Under the pieces are notes generated by a model. It was not told the DNA's origin, did no database searches, and saw only the letters and a program-made list of their open reading frames with translations. A DNA stretch of 42,350 bases from Nitrospirota bacterium (GTDB lineage Bacteria > Nitrospirota > Thermodesulfovibrionia > Thermodesulfovibrionales > UBA6898): the NCBI GenBank assembly GCA_021814475.1, contig JAKAIE010000021.1, positions 1-42,350 of the forward strand, given 5' to 3'. The position numbers and the translations under genes were made by a program. This document shows, in pieces, positions 8,987 through 16,969 of this stretch. The stretch's first letter is position 1. Every line of letters starts with the position of its first letter.

Positions 8987-9907
8987 ATGATGAAGCCGGC
9001 GATTACCATCGTGACCCCTTCATACCAGCAGGCGCCGTTCATACGGGACACGATCGAAAGCGTCCTTTCGCAGGGCTGCCCGGACCTTGAGTATATTGTT
9101 ATTGACGGAGGTTCCACTGACGGCACGATCGGTATTCTTGCGGAGTACGCCGACCGTATACGGTGGATTTCCGAGCCGGACCGGGGCCAATCCGATGCGG
9201 TCAATAAAGGGTTTCGCATGGCAAGGGGTGAAATACTGGGCTGGCTGAATTCCGATGACACCTATACCCCCGGCACGATCGCCACTGTTGTGGAATATTT
9301 CCGGCGGCATCCTGACGTGGTAATGCTGTATGGCGAGGTGGATTACGTTGACCGCGACGGTAATAAGTACAAGAGGTACGCGACTGAGCCGTTCAATCTC
9401 CAGCGGTTGGCGGAGAGATTCTACATCTGCCAGCCGGCGGTCTTTATCCGGGCGAAGGTGTTTGAGGAGATCGGCCCGCTCGACACCGATCTCCATGCCT
9501 GTATGGATAACGATTACTGGATGAAAATCGGCAAGCGATATCCGGCGTCGGCGATTGCCTGGCTGAAAGGGAGGGTCTTTGCGAATTTCCGGATGTATGA
9601 AGAGAACAAGTCTTCGGCAATGCAGGATGTCATGTTCAGGGAGGCGATGCTTATTCTCCGGAAGCACTTCGGGAGCGTCCATGACCATTGGCAGGATGTC
9701 TATATCAACTGTGTCAGTGTGAAGCCCTATCTGCAGGGATTTGAAAAAAGGAACCCTTACCTCAGGGCAATCGCAAGGATATGGTATGTCACAAAGGTTT
9801 TCGGCATCAGGAGGGGTTTTCATTCTTTAAGGATGTCGGCCGCGGAGTTTTGGCAGTTTTTGCGCTGGCGCTTTTTGGTCGTATCGGATAAATTCATCAA
9901 AAGGTAG
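8987..9907 (+). CDS. GT2 family glycosyltransferase
   Basis: A 306-residue GT-A enzyme with tandem ATG codons at 8987 and 8990; homology begins at once (PAITIVTPSYQQAPFIRD). Motifs are YIVIDGGSTDGT, the SEPDRGQSDAVNKG segment, GWLNSDDTYTP (DxD type) and HACMDNDYWMKIG (acidic acceptor region). A GTG at 8936 would extend it over the previous gene, but the added residues show no family similarity. It is the last glycosyltransferase of the + strand locus; about 130 bp later a new transcription unit begins. The C-terminus is basic and helical and may sit on the membrane. Confidence 0.86.
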   Translation: MMKPAITIVTPSYQQAPFIRDTIESVLSQGCPDLEYIVIDGGSTDGTIGILAEYADRIRWISEPDRGQSDAVNKGFRMARGEILGWLNSDDTYTPGTIATVVEYFRRHPDVVMLYGEVDYVDRDGNKYKRYATEPFNLQRLAERFYICQPAVFIRAKVFEEIGPLDTDLHACMDNDYWMKIGKRYPASAIAWLKGRVFANFRMYEENKSSAMQDVMFREAMLILRKHFGSVHDHWQDVYINCVSVKPYLQGFEKRNPYLRAIARIWYVTKVFGIRRGFHSLRMSAAEFWQFLRWRFLVVSDKFIKR

Positions 9908-9971
9908 CTGCACGAACAGATTTGCCTTCACCGGGCTGCAGGTTTCCGGGGCTGCAGGGCTGCTCCCCTCC

Positions 9972-10000
9972 TTGACATAGCATTCCAAATAAATTATCTT
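9972..10000 (+). promoter_or_regulatory. sigma70-type promoter for the orphan secretin
   Basis: A perfect -35 TTGACA (9972-9977) is followed after exactly 17 bp by TATCTT (9995-10000), which keeps the three most conserved -10 positions. The start of transcription would fall near 10007, leaving a leader of about 30 bases before the ATG at 10037. It sits in the gap between the glycan genes and the secretin, so the secretin is probably expressed independently of the glycan locus. Confidence 0.6.
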
Positions 10001-10036
10001 AACTAACGGTATGAAATGAGGGATTTGAGGTATTTA

Positions 10037-12115
10037 ATGCGTAAACAGGCAGTATCTGCGATTATCTGTGCTTGCATAAGCTTATTTCTCCTGGATGGCG
10101 ATATCTTTGCCGGATTGCTAAGTCCCAGCTACGACGATTCCGGTAGGTACATCGGAGCCCCCAGCAAGATATGGCCGACTGCCCCGCCGCCGAAAAGAGG
10201 GACGAGTGAAGCCACTATCTCTCAGCCAGCCACCCCTGCGCCTACCCCGCCGGCGGCGCAGCCGCCGCAGCCCGCGGATAATTATTTCGTCCCGACTGCG
10301 ACCACGAACCCGATGCCGGCAGCAGCAGCCCCTTCGACGGTGACACCGGCAGGCAATTATTTTGTGCCGACGGCGGCATCGACCGTGCCACGGCCTGCGG
10401 TCACGTTGCCGCAGCCGCCTGCCGCTGCAAGAAATGCGGGGGCGAGAGGCGGAGATGTCAGCTTCAATTTTGACGATGCCGATATCTTTTCGGTCATCCA
10501 GACGATATTTGGCGACGTCCTCAGGGTCAATTACATTATCGATCCCGCGGTCAAGGGCCGCGTGAATTTCAGGTCGGTTTCTCCAGTTGCAAAGGACGAC
10601 GTCCTTCCTTTGATGGAGGTCATCCTCAGGCTGAATGGTATCGGCATTGTGGAGGAGGCCGGGCTTTACCGGATCATCCCGATCGCCGACCTGTCAAAAG
10701 AGCCGTCCCCTGTTTCTATCGGAAGGGACCCGGACAAGGTCGTCATAAAAGGGAAGGCGCTTGTGCAGGTGGTGCCTGTGCTGTACAGCCAGTCCGCCGA
10801 ACTGGTGAGGGTCCTGACGCCGTTCCTCTCGAAAAGCGCGGTTATCATCGATGTGCCGAAGAGTAACTACGTTATTATCGTAGACACCGATGCCAATGTG
10901 AAGAGGCTGCTTGAGCTCGTGACAATTTTTGACAGTGAGCAGCTCAAGCAGGTCACCCCGCAGGTGTTTGTGTACCCCGTGCAGAACAGCAAGGCAAAAG
11001 ATGTTGCCGCACTTTTGCAGCAGATCTTTCTCGGCGCGCGCCCCGCGGCAAAGGCCGCCGCTGTCAGGCCCGGCGCAGTTCCGCAGCCGGGGATGCAGAC
11101 TGGTGTTCCCTCTGCCCAGCCGCAGGTGATCGCAGGGCAGCCTGCCGGGGATATCATGGTTGCCGAAAATACCAAGATTATTCCCGATGAAACCACGAAC
11201 TCTATAATCATCCTGGCGACGCCTGATGATTATCTGGTCATATACGATACGCTCCAGAAGCTGGATATTGTTCCCAGGCAGGTGATGATCGAGGCGCTGA
11301 TCGCAGAGGTGACCCTGTCGGACAACCTGAGTTTCGGCATGACATGGGCCATACAGAACGATCTGACGGTGAAGGGCATCAAGCCGTTCAAGAGGGACGT
11401 TAATCTCGACGGCACGTTCAACTTCAATGCTCCGCTGGCGGCGCCCAACTTTACCTTTACCGCGCTTGATGCGGCAAACAACATAAAGCTCCAACTCCAG
11501 TCCCTGGCAAGCCAGAACAAGGCAAAGATACTTTCGTCGCCGCATATACTGGTCTCCGACAACCGCGAGGCGAGGATACAGGTAGGTGACCAGGTGCCGA
11601 TAGCCACGTCAACGACAACGACCACCGCGACAGCAGGGGTGACGCCGTCCATTACCAGCACAATCCAGTACAAAGACACCGGAACGATCCTGAAGGTGAA
11701 GCCTCAGGTGAACGACAGCGGGCTGGTGGCGCTCGAAGTCACGCAGGAGGTTTCGGATTTCACGACGCAATCGCTTTTTGGCTCGGACCAGATTGTCATA
11801 AGCAAGCGCGAGGCTACGTCCAATCTCGTTGCCCAGGACGGGCAGACGATCGTTATCGGCGGTCTCATAAAAGAGAAGATTACCAAAGGCAGGTCCGGTC
11901 TGCCGCTGATCAGCAAGATTCCCCTCCTCGGCTATCTTTTCGGCAGCACAAGCGATCAGGACGACAGGACAGAGCTGATTATACTGCTGACACCGCATGT
12001 CATCAGGCAACAGGCGGATGCCAGGGAGGTCTCCTCCGGGTATATCAACAGGCTCAGGGGCCTCAAGGATATCGATATAAGGAGAAATGATATCAAAAGG
12101 GGGGAAGCTAAATAG
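10037..12115 (+). CDS. Stand-alone GspD-type secretin (second secretin)
   Basis: A 692-residue outer-membrane secretin. The start at 10037 has GAGG seven bases upstream and leads straight into a signal peptide (MRKQAVSAIICACISLFLL); an ATG at 10016 is less good. Residues ~30-138 are a Pro/Ala-rich linker in which NYFVPTA occurs twice. N0 begins near 139 (VSFNFDDADIFSVIQTIFG), followed by N1-N3 modules, one with an Ala/Pro/Gln insertion. The secretin channel domain runs ~495-655 (VSDNREARIQVGDQVPIA, VIGGLIKEK, LISKIPLLGYLFG, LLTPHVI). The C-terminal RLRGLKDIDI tail is GspD-like. No gspE, F or pilin gene is adjacent; the full T2SS set with its own GspD lies 21 kb away on the other strand. It may serve as an alternative T2SS outer-membrane pore or a pilus/phage-like exit channel. 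Confidence 0.88.
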   Translation: MRKQAVSAIICACISLFLLDGDIFAGLLSPSYDDSGRYIGAPSKIWPTAPPPKRGTSEATISQPATPAPTPPAAQPPQPADNYFVPTATTNPMPAAAAPSTVTPAGNYFVPTAASTVPRPAVTLPQPPAAARNAGARGGDVSFNFDDADIFSVIQTIFGDVLRVNYIIDPAVKGRVNFRSVSPVAKDDVLPLMEVILRLNGIGIVEEAGLYRIIPIADLSKEPSPVSIGRDPDKVVIKGKALVQVVPVLYSQSAELVRVLTPFLSKSAVIIDVPKSNYVIIVDTDANVKRLLELVTIFDSEQLKQVTPQVFVYPVQNSKAKDVAALLQQIFLGARPAAKAAAVRPGAVPQPGMQTGVPSAQPQVIAGQPAGDIMVAENTKIIPDETTNSIIILATPDDYLVIYDTLQKLDIVPRQVMIEALIAEVTLSDNLSFGMTWAIQNDLTVKGIKPFKRDVNLDGTFNFNAPLAAPNFTFTALDAANNIKLQLQSLASQNKAKILSSPHILVSDNREARIQVGDQVPIATSTTTTTATAGVTPSITSTIQYKDTGTILKVKPQVNDSGLVALEVTQEVSDFTTQSLFGSDQIVISKREATSNLVAQDGQTIVIGGLIKEKITKGRSGLPLISKIPLLGYLFGSTSDQDDRTELIILLTPHVIRQQADAREVSSGYINRLRGLKDIDIRRNDIKRGEAK

Positions 12116-12310
12116 TGCACGCTTTCCGTCGGATTTCGTCAGGGTGTAGTAAATAAAATACACTCTCTGTATATGGTTAGACACATGTGCAATGATGCAA
12201 CAGAGGATAAATGGCGTATAAACAGCGGAAAATAGGGAATTGCGTTGAGGGCGGGCGCATGGAAATGTCTGGCCTGTTTTTTGCATTAAATACATGAACG
12301 GAGTTGTATC

Positions 12311-12790
12311 GTGAATAGAAAAGACAGCCGGATGGAACCGCGTTTGTACATCATTTTAGGCGGTTTATTCATTATTTTGTGCTTGATAAATTTGGGCGGA
12401 TGTGCTAAAAAAGATGCAATTAAACAGATATCGGATGAGGACGCACTGAGGGAGAGGGTTCAGGCGTACTGGGCGCATAATATTAAAGAGGAATATGACA
12501 AGAGTTATGAGTTCGAATATCCTTTGTTCAAGAAGAACGTCTCTATGGTGGAATACCTGAGGAACATCACCAACAATGTTCGCTGGGAGAGAGTCGAAAT
12601 AGTGAAGATCGAGATGGGTGACGGCAGCGCAGACGTAACGGTAATGATGGATGTGAATGTGAAGGGTCTGCCGATACGCGTAAAAGGCAGGGATGGTATT
12701 GAGTTCAAGGGGAATGCAAGAACGGAAAAATGGATTAAGGCCGATGGACTCTGGTACCATGTGCCGAAGAAATTCCGTGGTGATCGTTAA
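12311..12790 (+). CDS. Small lipoprotein of unknown function
   Basis: A 159-residue protein. The start is a GTG with CGGAG eight bases upstream. A basic N-terminus and hydrophobic stretch (LYIILGGLFIILCLINL) end in a lipobox LGGC, so Cys31 should be lipid-modified after signal peptidase II cleavage. The mature part (AKKDAIKQISDEDALRERVQ onward) alternates helix and strand, with a WIKADGLWYHV ending reminiscent of NTF2-like folds. It could be a pilotin or other accessory factor for the secretin just upstream, which is inference from position only. The 195 bp before it hold an 8-bp stem (GGGTGTA/TACACTC) without a T-run, so read-through from the secretin gene is possible. Confidence 0.75.
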   Translation: MNRKDSRMEPRLYIILGGLFIILCLINLGGCAKKDAIKQISDEDALRERVQAYWAHNIKEEYDKSYEFEYPLFKKNVSMVEYLRNITNNVRWERVEIVKIEMGDGSADVTVMMDVNVKGLPIRVKGRDGIEFKGNARTEKWIKADGLWYHVPKKFRGDR

Positions 12791-12801
12791 AAAATTCTTA
12801 C

Positions 12802-12952
12802 GGAGGTGATGGCGCAGGCAGAGGGTGACAGACAAAAAAATAATTGAAAAAAAGCAGCGCATTTGGTAATATTTGCAGCAAGCAATTAAGGATAAAGTAT
12901 CAAATTACATAGTAATGTATGAAGTAAAATCTAACGCTAAGGAGGTGATGGC
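12802..12952 (+). repeat. Duplicated 12-mer resembling a ribosome binding site in a leader
   Basis: GGAGGTGATGGC occurs at 12802-12813 and again at 12941-12952, both in the untranslated stretch before the large secreted protein. Each contains a strong Shine-Dalgarno core overlapping a GTGATG start; the two frames would encode only about 13 and 6 residues. They may be decoy or standby ribosome sites, leader peptides, or leftovers of a duplicated gene start. Between them lies a TACAT-AGTA-ATGTA inverted repeat (12906-12919). Confidence 0.4.
12844..12872 (+). promoter_or_regulatory. Candidate sigma70 promoter for the secreted protein gene
   Basis: TTGAAA (12844-12849, five of six consensus) and TAATAT (12867-12872, four of six) are separated by 17 bp in an AT-rich stretch. 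Transcription from about 12880 would give an unusually long leader of roughly 155 bases, including one of the duplicated SD-like 12-mers and a small TCTCT/AGAGA hairpin near 13002-13014. Assignment is by consensus only. Confidence 0.35.
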
Positions 12953-13037
12953 AGCAAGAATATAGAGATCTGCAGCAATCTTCAAGGCATAATTTGTACA
13001 TCTCTCATAGAGAGAAACATTGAAAAGGAGGAAAGAA

Positions 13038-14552
13038 ATGACAAAAAAAGGCTTAATAGTTATTTTAATGGCCTTGTTTGTGGTCGCCGGCTTCGGAACG
13101 GCATTTGCCGTTCAGACCAATGGCATGACCTCGAACAACACGCTTCCTGGCAGCGGAGCACTGAGACTGCCCATTGCTGGAGTGAACGCTCTCGGAGTGA
13201 ACGATTTCGCAAACGGCTTGACTGCGGGGTTGGATATCAATGTTAATCCTGATGCCCTGGGAGACACCCTGATTTACAACTACTTCAACGCAAGAAGCGA
13301 CATGGCAACATTCTTCTCAGTTGTCAACACCAGCTCCCTGCCGATCAGGGCTCGCGTCAGGTTCCATGAAGGGGCCAACATTGCGGGTTCAACCTGTACT
13401 TCCGGCAGCTGGGAAATACTTGACTTTGACGTCTGCCTCACCCCCAACGATATGTGGACCGGCTATGTCAAACAGGTTCCTTCCGGCAGCACACCGAACA
13501 CGAACGGCGGACAGATCTGTTCAGTTGACAATCACACCCTGGTGTGGGACAACGTCAGCTCCCATACACTCGGCACTGCTACTGGCGGCGAGGGTTGCTT
13601 TAACTTCAAGTACGGCGCCCAGAACCCTGTAAGCGGCATCACCGCTGACAATACTCTCGAAGGCTATTTCACGATTATCGGTGAATACGTTCAGAACAAC
13701 TTTCCTTACGTTGCAGCCAACTATACCTGCGATCCCAATGCAGCTAATGGCACCTACCTTGGCAGAGGCACCATCGGAGATGTTCCGAATGCCCTGACCG
13801 GTTATGCCTTTGTGGCTGACATTGCAGATCCCGCAAACTCGCCGTTCTATGGATACAACGCAACCGCTATCGCAGATTTTAACAACGTTGCGCTGAACAC
13901 GGCAAATATCTTCGCTTCTGAAACTCCGACCCTTAGCGCGGACGGCGGCGACCTTTTAAGGGGTATCAACTACATCCTTACAAAGGAGCAGGTCATGAGC
14001 ACATACCTCCTCTGGGATTCATGGGAGACTGAGCTTGTCCTGACCTTCCCGACGAAGAGGTACACCGAGACTGCAGCAAACTGCACCGGTATCTTCCACG
14101 ACCCCCGCGTCACCATCACGGTTTGGGATGACGACGAGAATACACACACCTCTGGCTGCCAGAATTCACCGTGCATCGGCGCAGCTGACGATCAGATCCC
14201 TTACGAGCTGAACGTTCTGCCGGTCAACATGCTGTCCAACACCAACTTTATGATGCCTTCCACGCTGCATGCACCGAACGGAAGCGTCATTCAGAATGGC
14301 ACGATTTCCACGCAGGATTATGACAGGGGCTGGGTGAATATCAACTTTAATTCAGCTACCACCACCCTGGTTCCCCTGCACCAGACAATCGCCAACGAGG
14401 GCGCTGCCGGTACGGCATTTACTGCGCACGGCTGGCCTGTCCTCTCACTGCAGTTGCTGAACTACAAGAACTACAGCGGCGCAGTGCCGATGGCAGCAAA
14501 GACAAACATTACTATTGCACCGGGCACTGCTTCAACAACTGCTCCGTACTAA
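13038..14552 (+). CDS. Secreted surface protein of unknown function
   Basis: A 504-residue exported protein. The ATG at 13038 has an excellent GGAGG seven bases upstream, so it is preferred over the TTG at 13020. The signal peptide is MTKKGLIVILMALFVVAGFG ending near TAFA-VQ. The mature chain is rich in Asn, Thr, Gly and aromatic residues, contains several Cys that could form disulfides, and has little charge, as expected for an extracellular beta-rich protein. A segment reading SLPIRARVRFHEG then ILDFDVCLTPNDMWTGY recalls conserved secreted proteins of unknown role in deltaproteobacteria; I cannot name a family. A strong terminator directly downstream and a strong RBS suggest high expression. 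It is a good candidate T2SS substrate. Confidence 0.8.
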   Translation: MTKKGLIVILMALFVVAGFGTAFAVQTNGMTSNNTLPGSGALRLPIAGVNALGVNDFANGLTAGLDINVNPDALGDTLIYNYFNARSDMATFFSVVNTSSLPIRARVRFHEGANIAGSTCTSGSWEILDFDVCLTPNDMWTGYVKQVPSGSTPNTNGGQICSVDNHTLVWDNVSSHTLGTATGGEGCFNFKYGAQNPVSGITADNTLEGYFTIIGEYVQNNFPYVAANYTCDPNAANGTYLGRGTIGDVPNALTGYAFVADIADPANSPFYGYNATAIADFNNVALNTANIFASETPTLSADGGDLLRGINYILTKEQVMSTYLLWDSWETELVLTFPTKRYTETAANCTGIFHDPRVTITVWDDDENTHTSGCQNSPCIGAADDQIPYELNVLPVNMLSNTNFMMPSTLHAPNGSVIQNGTISTQDYDRGWVNINFNSATTTLVPLHQTIANEGAAGTAFTAHGWPVLSLQLLNYKNYSGAVPMAAKTNITIAPGTASTTAPY

Positions 14553-14576
14553 TTAAACAGGAAGTTTGTTTGTATG

Positions 14577-14605
14577 AAGGGAGGCTTCGGCCTCCCTTTT
14601 TTTTT
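14577..14605 (+). terminator. Rho-independent terminator
   Basis: A 9-bp perfect stem AAGGGAGGC / GCCTCCCTT closes a stable TTCG tetraloop (14586-14589) and runs into an uninterrupted T tract to 14605. It lies 25 bp after the stop of the secreted protein gene and separates it from the InlB-repeat protein gene. This is the clearest terminator in the window. Confidence 0.95.
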
Positions 14606-14696
14606 ATATCCGGTCAGCGCCCCACTCACAGCCCGCTTCCTGTCCACGGTATCACCCGTAAAACCATTCCAGGCCACCCATTAAAATAGTTTAATT

Positions 14697-14725
14697 GTGA
14701 TACCGGAATTGTTGTGTGTTACAAT
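14697..14725 (+). promoter_or_regulatory. Candidate sigma70 promoter for the InlB-repeat protein
   Basis: GTGATA (14697-14702, four of six) lies 17 bp from TACAAT (14720-14725, five of six). The predicted transcript would start near 14732 and give a leader of about 35 bases ending in GGAGGT before the ATG at 14767. It follows a terminator, so a new transcription unit is expected here. Confidence 0.45.
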
Positions 14726-14766
14726 AAAACGTCACAGAACTGCCCATCAACACCTGGAGGTATGGA

Positions 14767-16809
14767 ATGATTCCAACAAAGAAAGCAGAACGTTTCGGCA
14801 GGTTCATATTGCTCATCCTGATAGTCGCGGCCTGCGCCTTTGCCGGGGTCCCCGCTGCGGAGTCGGCGAATCAGGACATCCTCGTGAATGGACAACCCTT
14901 CAAGCTCGATCAGGGGGGGCTGCAGATCAATCCCGACGGCTCTATCACGGTCAATATGTACGATCCCGATCCCGCGCTGGGATTTTTCAAGACGATTACA
15001 GGGACTGTCACCGGCGCATACGGCGCCGAGGTATTTCTGAAGGCCTCAGGCAGTTCCAGCGGCGTTGCCAAATTTACGCGGATAGACCGAAACGGAGGCT
15101 TTCATTTTGACAACCTGCCTGACGGCAGCTTCGAGGTGATACCGGTCCTGGAGAGCTTCTCCTTTACGCCACCTTCGGCAATGGTTACCATCAACAGCAG
15201 CAGCCAGCCTCCGGTGAGCCCTGCCACTGTGCAGTTTGCCGCTGCTCCGGCCCTTGCCCTGTCCTCCTGCACTATTTCATCCTATGCGCTGGTTATTGCT
15301 ACCTCCAGCAGCACCGCCGCGACCATGAACGCCAACGGCAGTTCAGCAGGAAGCGCGAGTTCCACCTCGCCGATCGTGATGACCTTTAACAGCGGGACGT
15401 CTGTTTCGGTCACTGCCGCGGCAACCGCGGGCGGAAACAATTTCAGCGGCTGGAGCGGCTGTGACGGCACTTCGGGTCTCAGCTGTACCGTGATAATGAA
15501 TACCGGCAGGACGGTGACCGCCAGCTACAATCCTCCTGTCCCCTATGCGCTGACCGTGGCCTCTTCCGGCGCATCGGGTGTTGCGATGACGATTACTCCG
15601 AACGACAACAATAACAACGGGAACGGCCCGACGCCGGTATCCAGGACCTATACCAGTGGAACATCGGTCAACGTGACTGCGCCCGCATCGGTTGCCGGAT
15701 ATACCTTCAGTTATTGGTCAGGTTGTGATTCGACGGCGGGATCGCCGGCGACGGCATGCACGGTCGCTGTCAATTCAGCAAAGACGGTCACGGCAAATTA
15801 TACGCCGCTGTACTCCCTCACCGTGAATTCGAACCTCAATGGGACTGCTGTCAGCGGTGTCGCCATGACGGTGAATCCCGCAGATGCGAGTCAGCAGTCC
15901 AATGGCAGCACTATTCTGACCAGGAGCTATTCAGGAGGGAGTTCCGTGACAGTGACAGCCCCCTCCACGTACAACGGTGTGGCCTTCACCAGCTGGACCG
16001 GGTGTGACAGCGTGAGCGGGTACGCCTGTACAGTGAGCATGTCCGCGAACAAGACGGTTACGGTCAATTACGGGACGGCCCCCACCCCCTATACGCTCAC
16101 TGTCGCCTCTTCCGGGGCATTGGGGGTGTCAATGACAATAACTCCGAATGACAACAGCGGTCTCGGGAACGGGACGACTCCGGTGACACGTTCGTATAAC
16201 ACCGGCGCCTCCGTGACTGTTACCGCCCCTGCTGTTGCAGGGTACACGTTCAGCAACTGGACCGGAGACTGTACCGGCACACAATCGACCTGCAACGTTA
16301 CAATGAGCGCAAACAGAAACGTCACCGCAAATTATACGTCCAGCGGCGGCACGGGCTGCGGTCTCTGCGACGGCTCGAGCTGGGATAATCCGAAGCTTCT
16401 GACCGTAAATCAGACCCAGTATAATATACCGATCGGACCGAATCAGAAGATGTTCTATAAGTCGACCGTTCCCATGGCGAACACGAACATGGAGGCGCAT
16501 TTTTCCACCAACAACACACAGCAGGAAATACATATGATGCTCAGCGAAGATCCTACCGGCGGGATCCTGACTACCTACAGTAACGTACTCGCGCTGTACA
16601 GAAACAGCAAAGCCTGGGGCAGCCCCTATTTTACAAGTACGTCTCCACGGGTATGGGCCGGCTTTCTGTCATCCGGGGCGGGTGAAAATATTATCGTGAG
16701 TCAGAACTCAAGCCTGGTTTCCCGCGTATCGGATTATTACCTGATGTTTTCGAATGAGAGCAACGCAACAGTGTATCTGACGGGCTTTCAGCTGCAGTCT
16801 TCACCCTAG
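14767..16809 (+). CDS. Exported protein with four InlB-type B-repeats
   Basis: A 680-residue secreted protein. GGAGGT five bases before the ATG fixes the start; a signal peptide (GRFILLILIVAACAFAGV) ends near residue 34. Residues ~75-155 form a carboxypeptidase-regulatory/CNA-B-like beta sandwich (ITGTVTGAYGAEVFLKASG ... FHFDNLPDGSFEVIPV). Residues ~170-525 are four tandem repeats of 80-90 residues ending in a GWSGCD-like motif and a KTVTANYT strand, as in divergent InlB B-repeat/Listeria-Bacteroides repeats. Each repeat has a Cys pair likely to form a disulfide. The final ~150 residues (CGLCDGSSWDNPKLL onward) form a separate beta-rich domain, perhaps ligand-binding. Probable role: surface adhesion or a secreted matrix protein, and a possible T2SS substrate. 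No C-terminal anchor is seen. Confidence 0.82.
   Translation: MIPTKKAERFGRFILLILIVAACAFAGVPAAESANQDILVNGQPFKLDQGGLQINPDGSITVNMYDPDPALGFFKTITGTVTGAYGAEVFLKASGSSSGVAKFTRIDRNGGFHFDNLPDGSFEVIPVLESFSFTPPSAMVTINSSSQPPVSPATVQFAAAPALALSSCTISSYALVIATSSSTAATMNANGSSAGSASSTSPIVMTFNSGTSVSVTAAATAGGNNFSGWSGCDGTSGLSCTVIMNTGRTVTASYNPPVPYALTVASSGASGVAMTITPNDNNNNGNGPTPVSRTYTSGTSVNVTAPASVAGYTFSYWSGCDSTAGSPATACTVAVNSAKTVTANYTPLYSLTVNSNLNGTAVSGVAMTVNPADASQQSNGSTILTRSYSGGSSVTVTAPSTYNGVAFTSWTGCDSVSGYACTVSMSANKTVTVNYGTAPTPYTLTVASSGALGVSMTITPNDNSGLGNGTTPVTRSYNTGASVTVTAPAVAGYTFSNWTGDCTGTQSTCNVTMSANRNVTANYTSSGGTGCGLCDGSSWDNPKLLTVNQTQYNIPIGPNQKMFYKSTVPMANTNMEAHFSTNNTQQEIHMMLSEDPTGGILTTYSNVLALYRNSKAWGSPYFTSTSPRVWAGFLSSGAGENIIVSQNSSLVSRVSDYYLMFSNESNATVYLTGFQLQSSP
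15279..16341 (+). repeat. Four tandem InlB-like repeat units
   Basis: Units begin at about 15279, 15544, 15808 and 16087 and are 80-90 codons each. Units 2 and 4 are most alike (LTVASSGA, MTITPNDN, TVTAPA, VAGYTFS), while unit 1 is the most diverged. All share the core TSGTSVxVTAPA, W(S/T)GCD or WTGDC, CTVxMxxxxTVTxNY. The similarity is at protein level with synonymous drift in DNA, so this is an old duplication under selection. Confidence 0.8.
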
Positions 16810-16918
16810 CACGTCGCCAGGATGCATGACTGCAGCAGCGCAGGGCCGGCTGCCTATCTGGCAATCTGCCTTCGCGAGGATGCCTTGAGCTGAGAGGCGA
16901 TGAGGTCGATATAGGAAC

Positions 16919-16942
16919 GGTGCAGTGCGCACCATATTTTTT
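16919..16942 (+). terminator. Weak intrinsic terminator candidate
   Basis: GGTGC (16919-16923) pairs with GCACC (16929-16933) around a five-base loop, followed after ATA by six T (16937-16942). The stem is short and the T-run offset, so it could attenuate rather than end transcription between the InlB-repeat gene and the parvulin gene. Confidence 0.3.
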
Positions 16943-16969
16943 ATCACACGGAGAGGTTGAAAAGAATTG

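Noticed and set aside
9908..9971. GC-rich inverted repeats after the last GT2 gene as a terminator
   Set aside because: Stems are interrupted and no T-run follows; could only be a weak pause.
12791..13037. Cyclic-di-GMP (GEMM) or other known riboswitch in the secreted-protein leader
   Set aside because: No match to the conserved GEMM core or to other riboswitch signatures I could recall.
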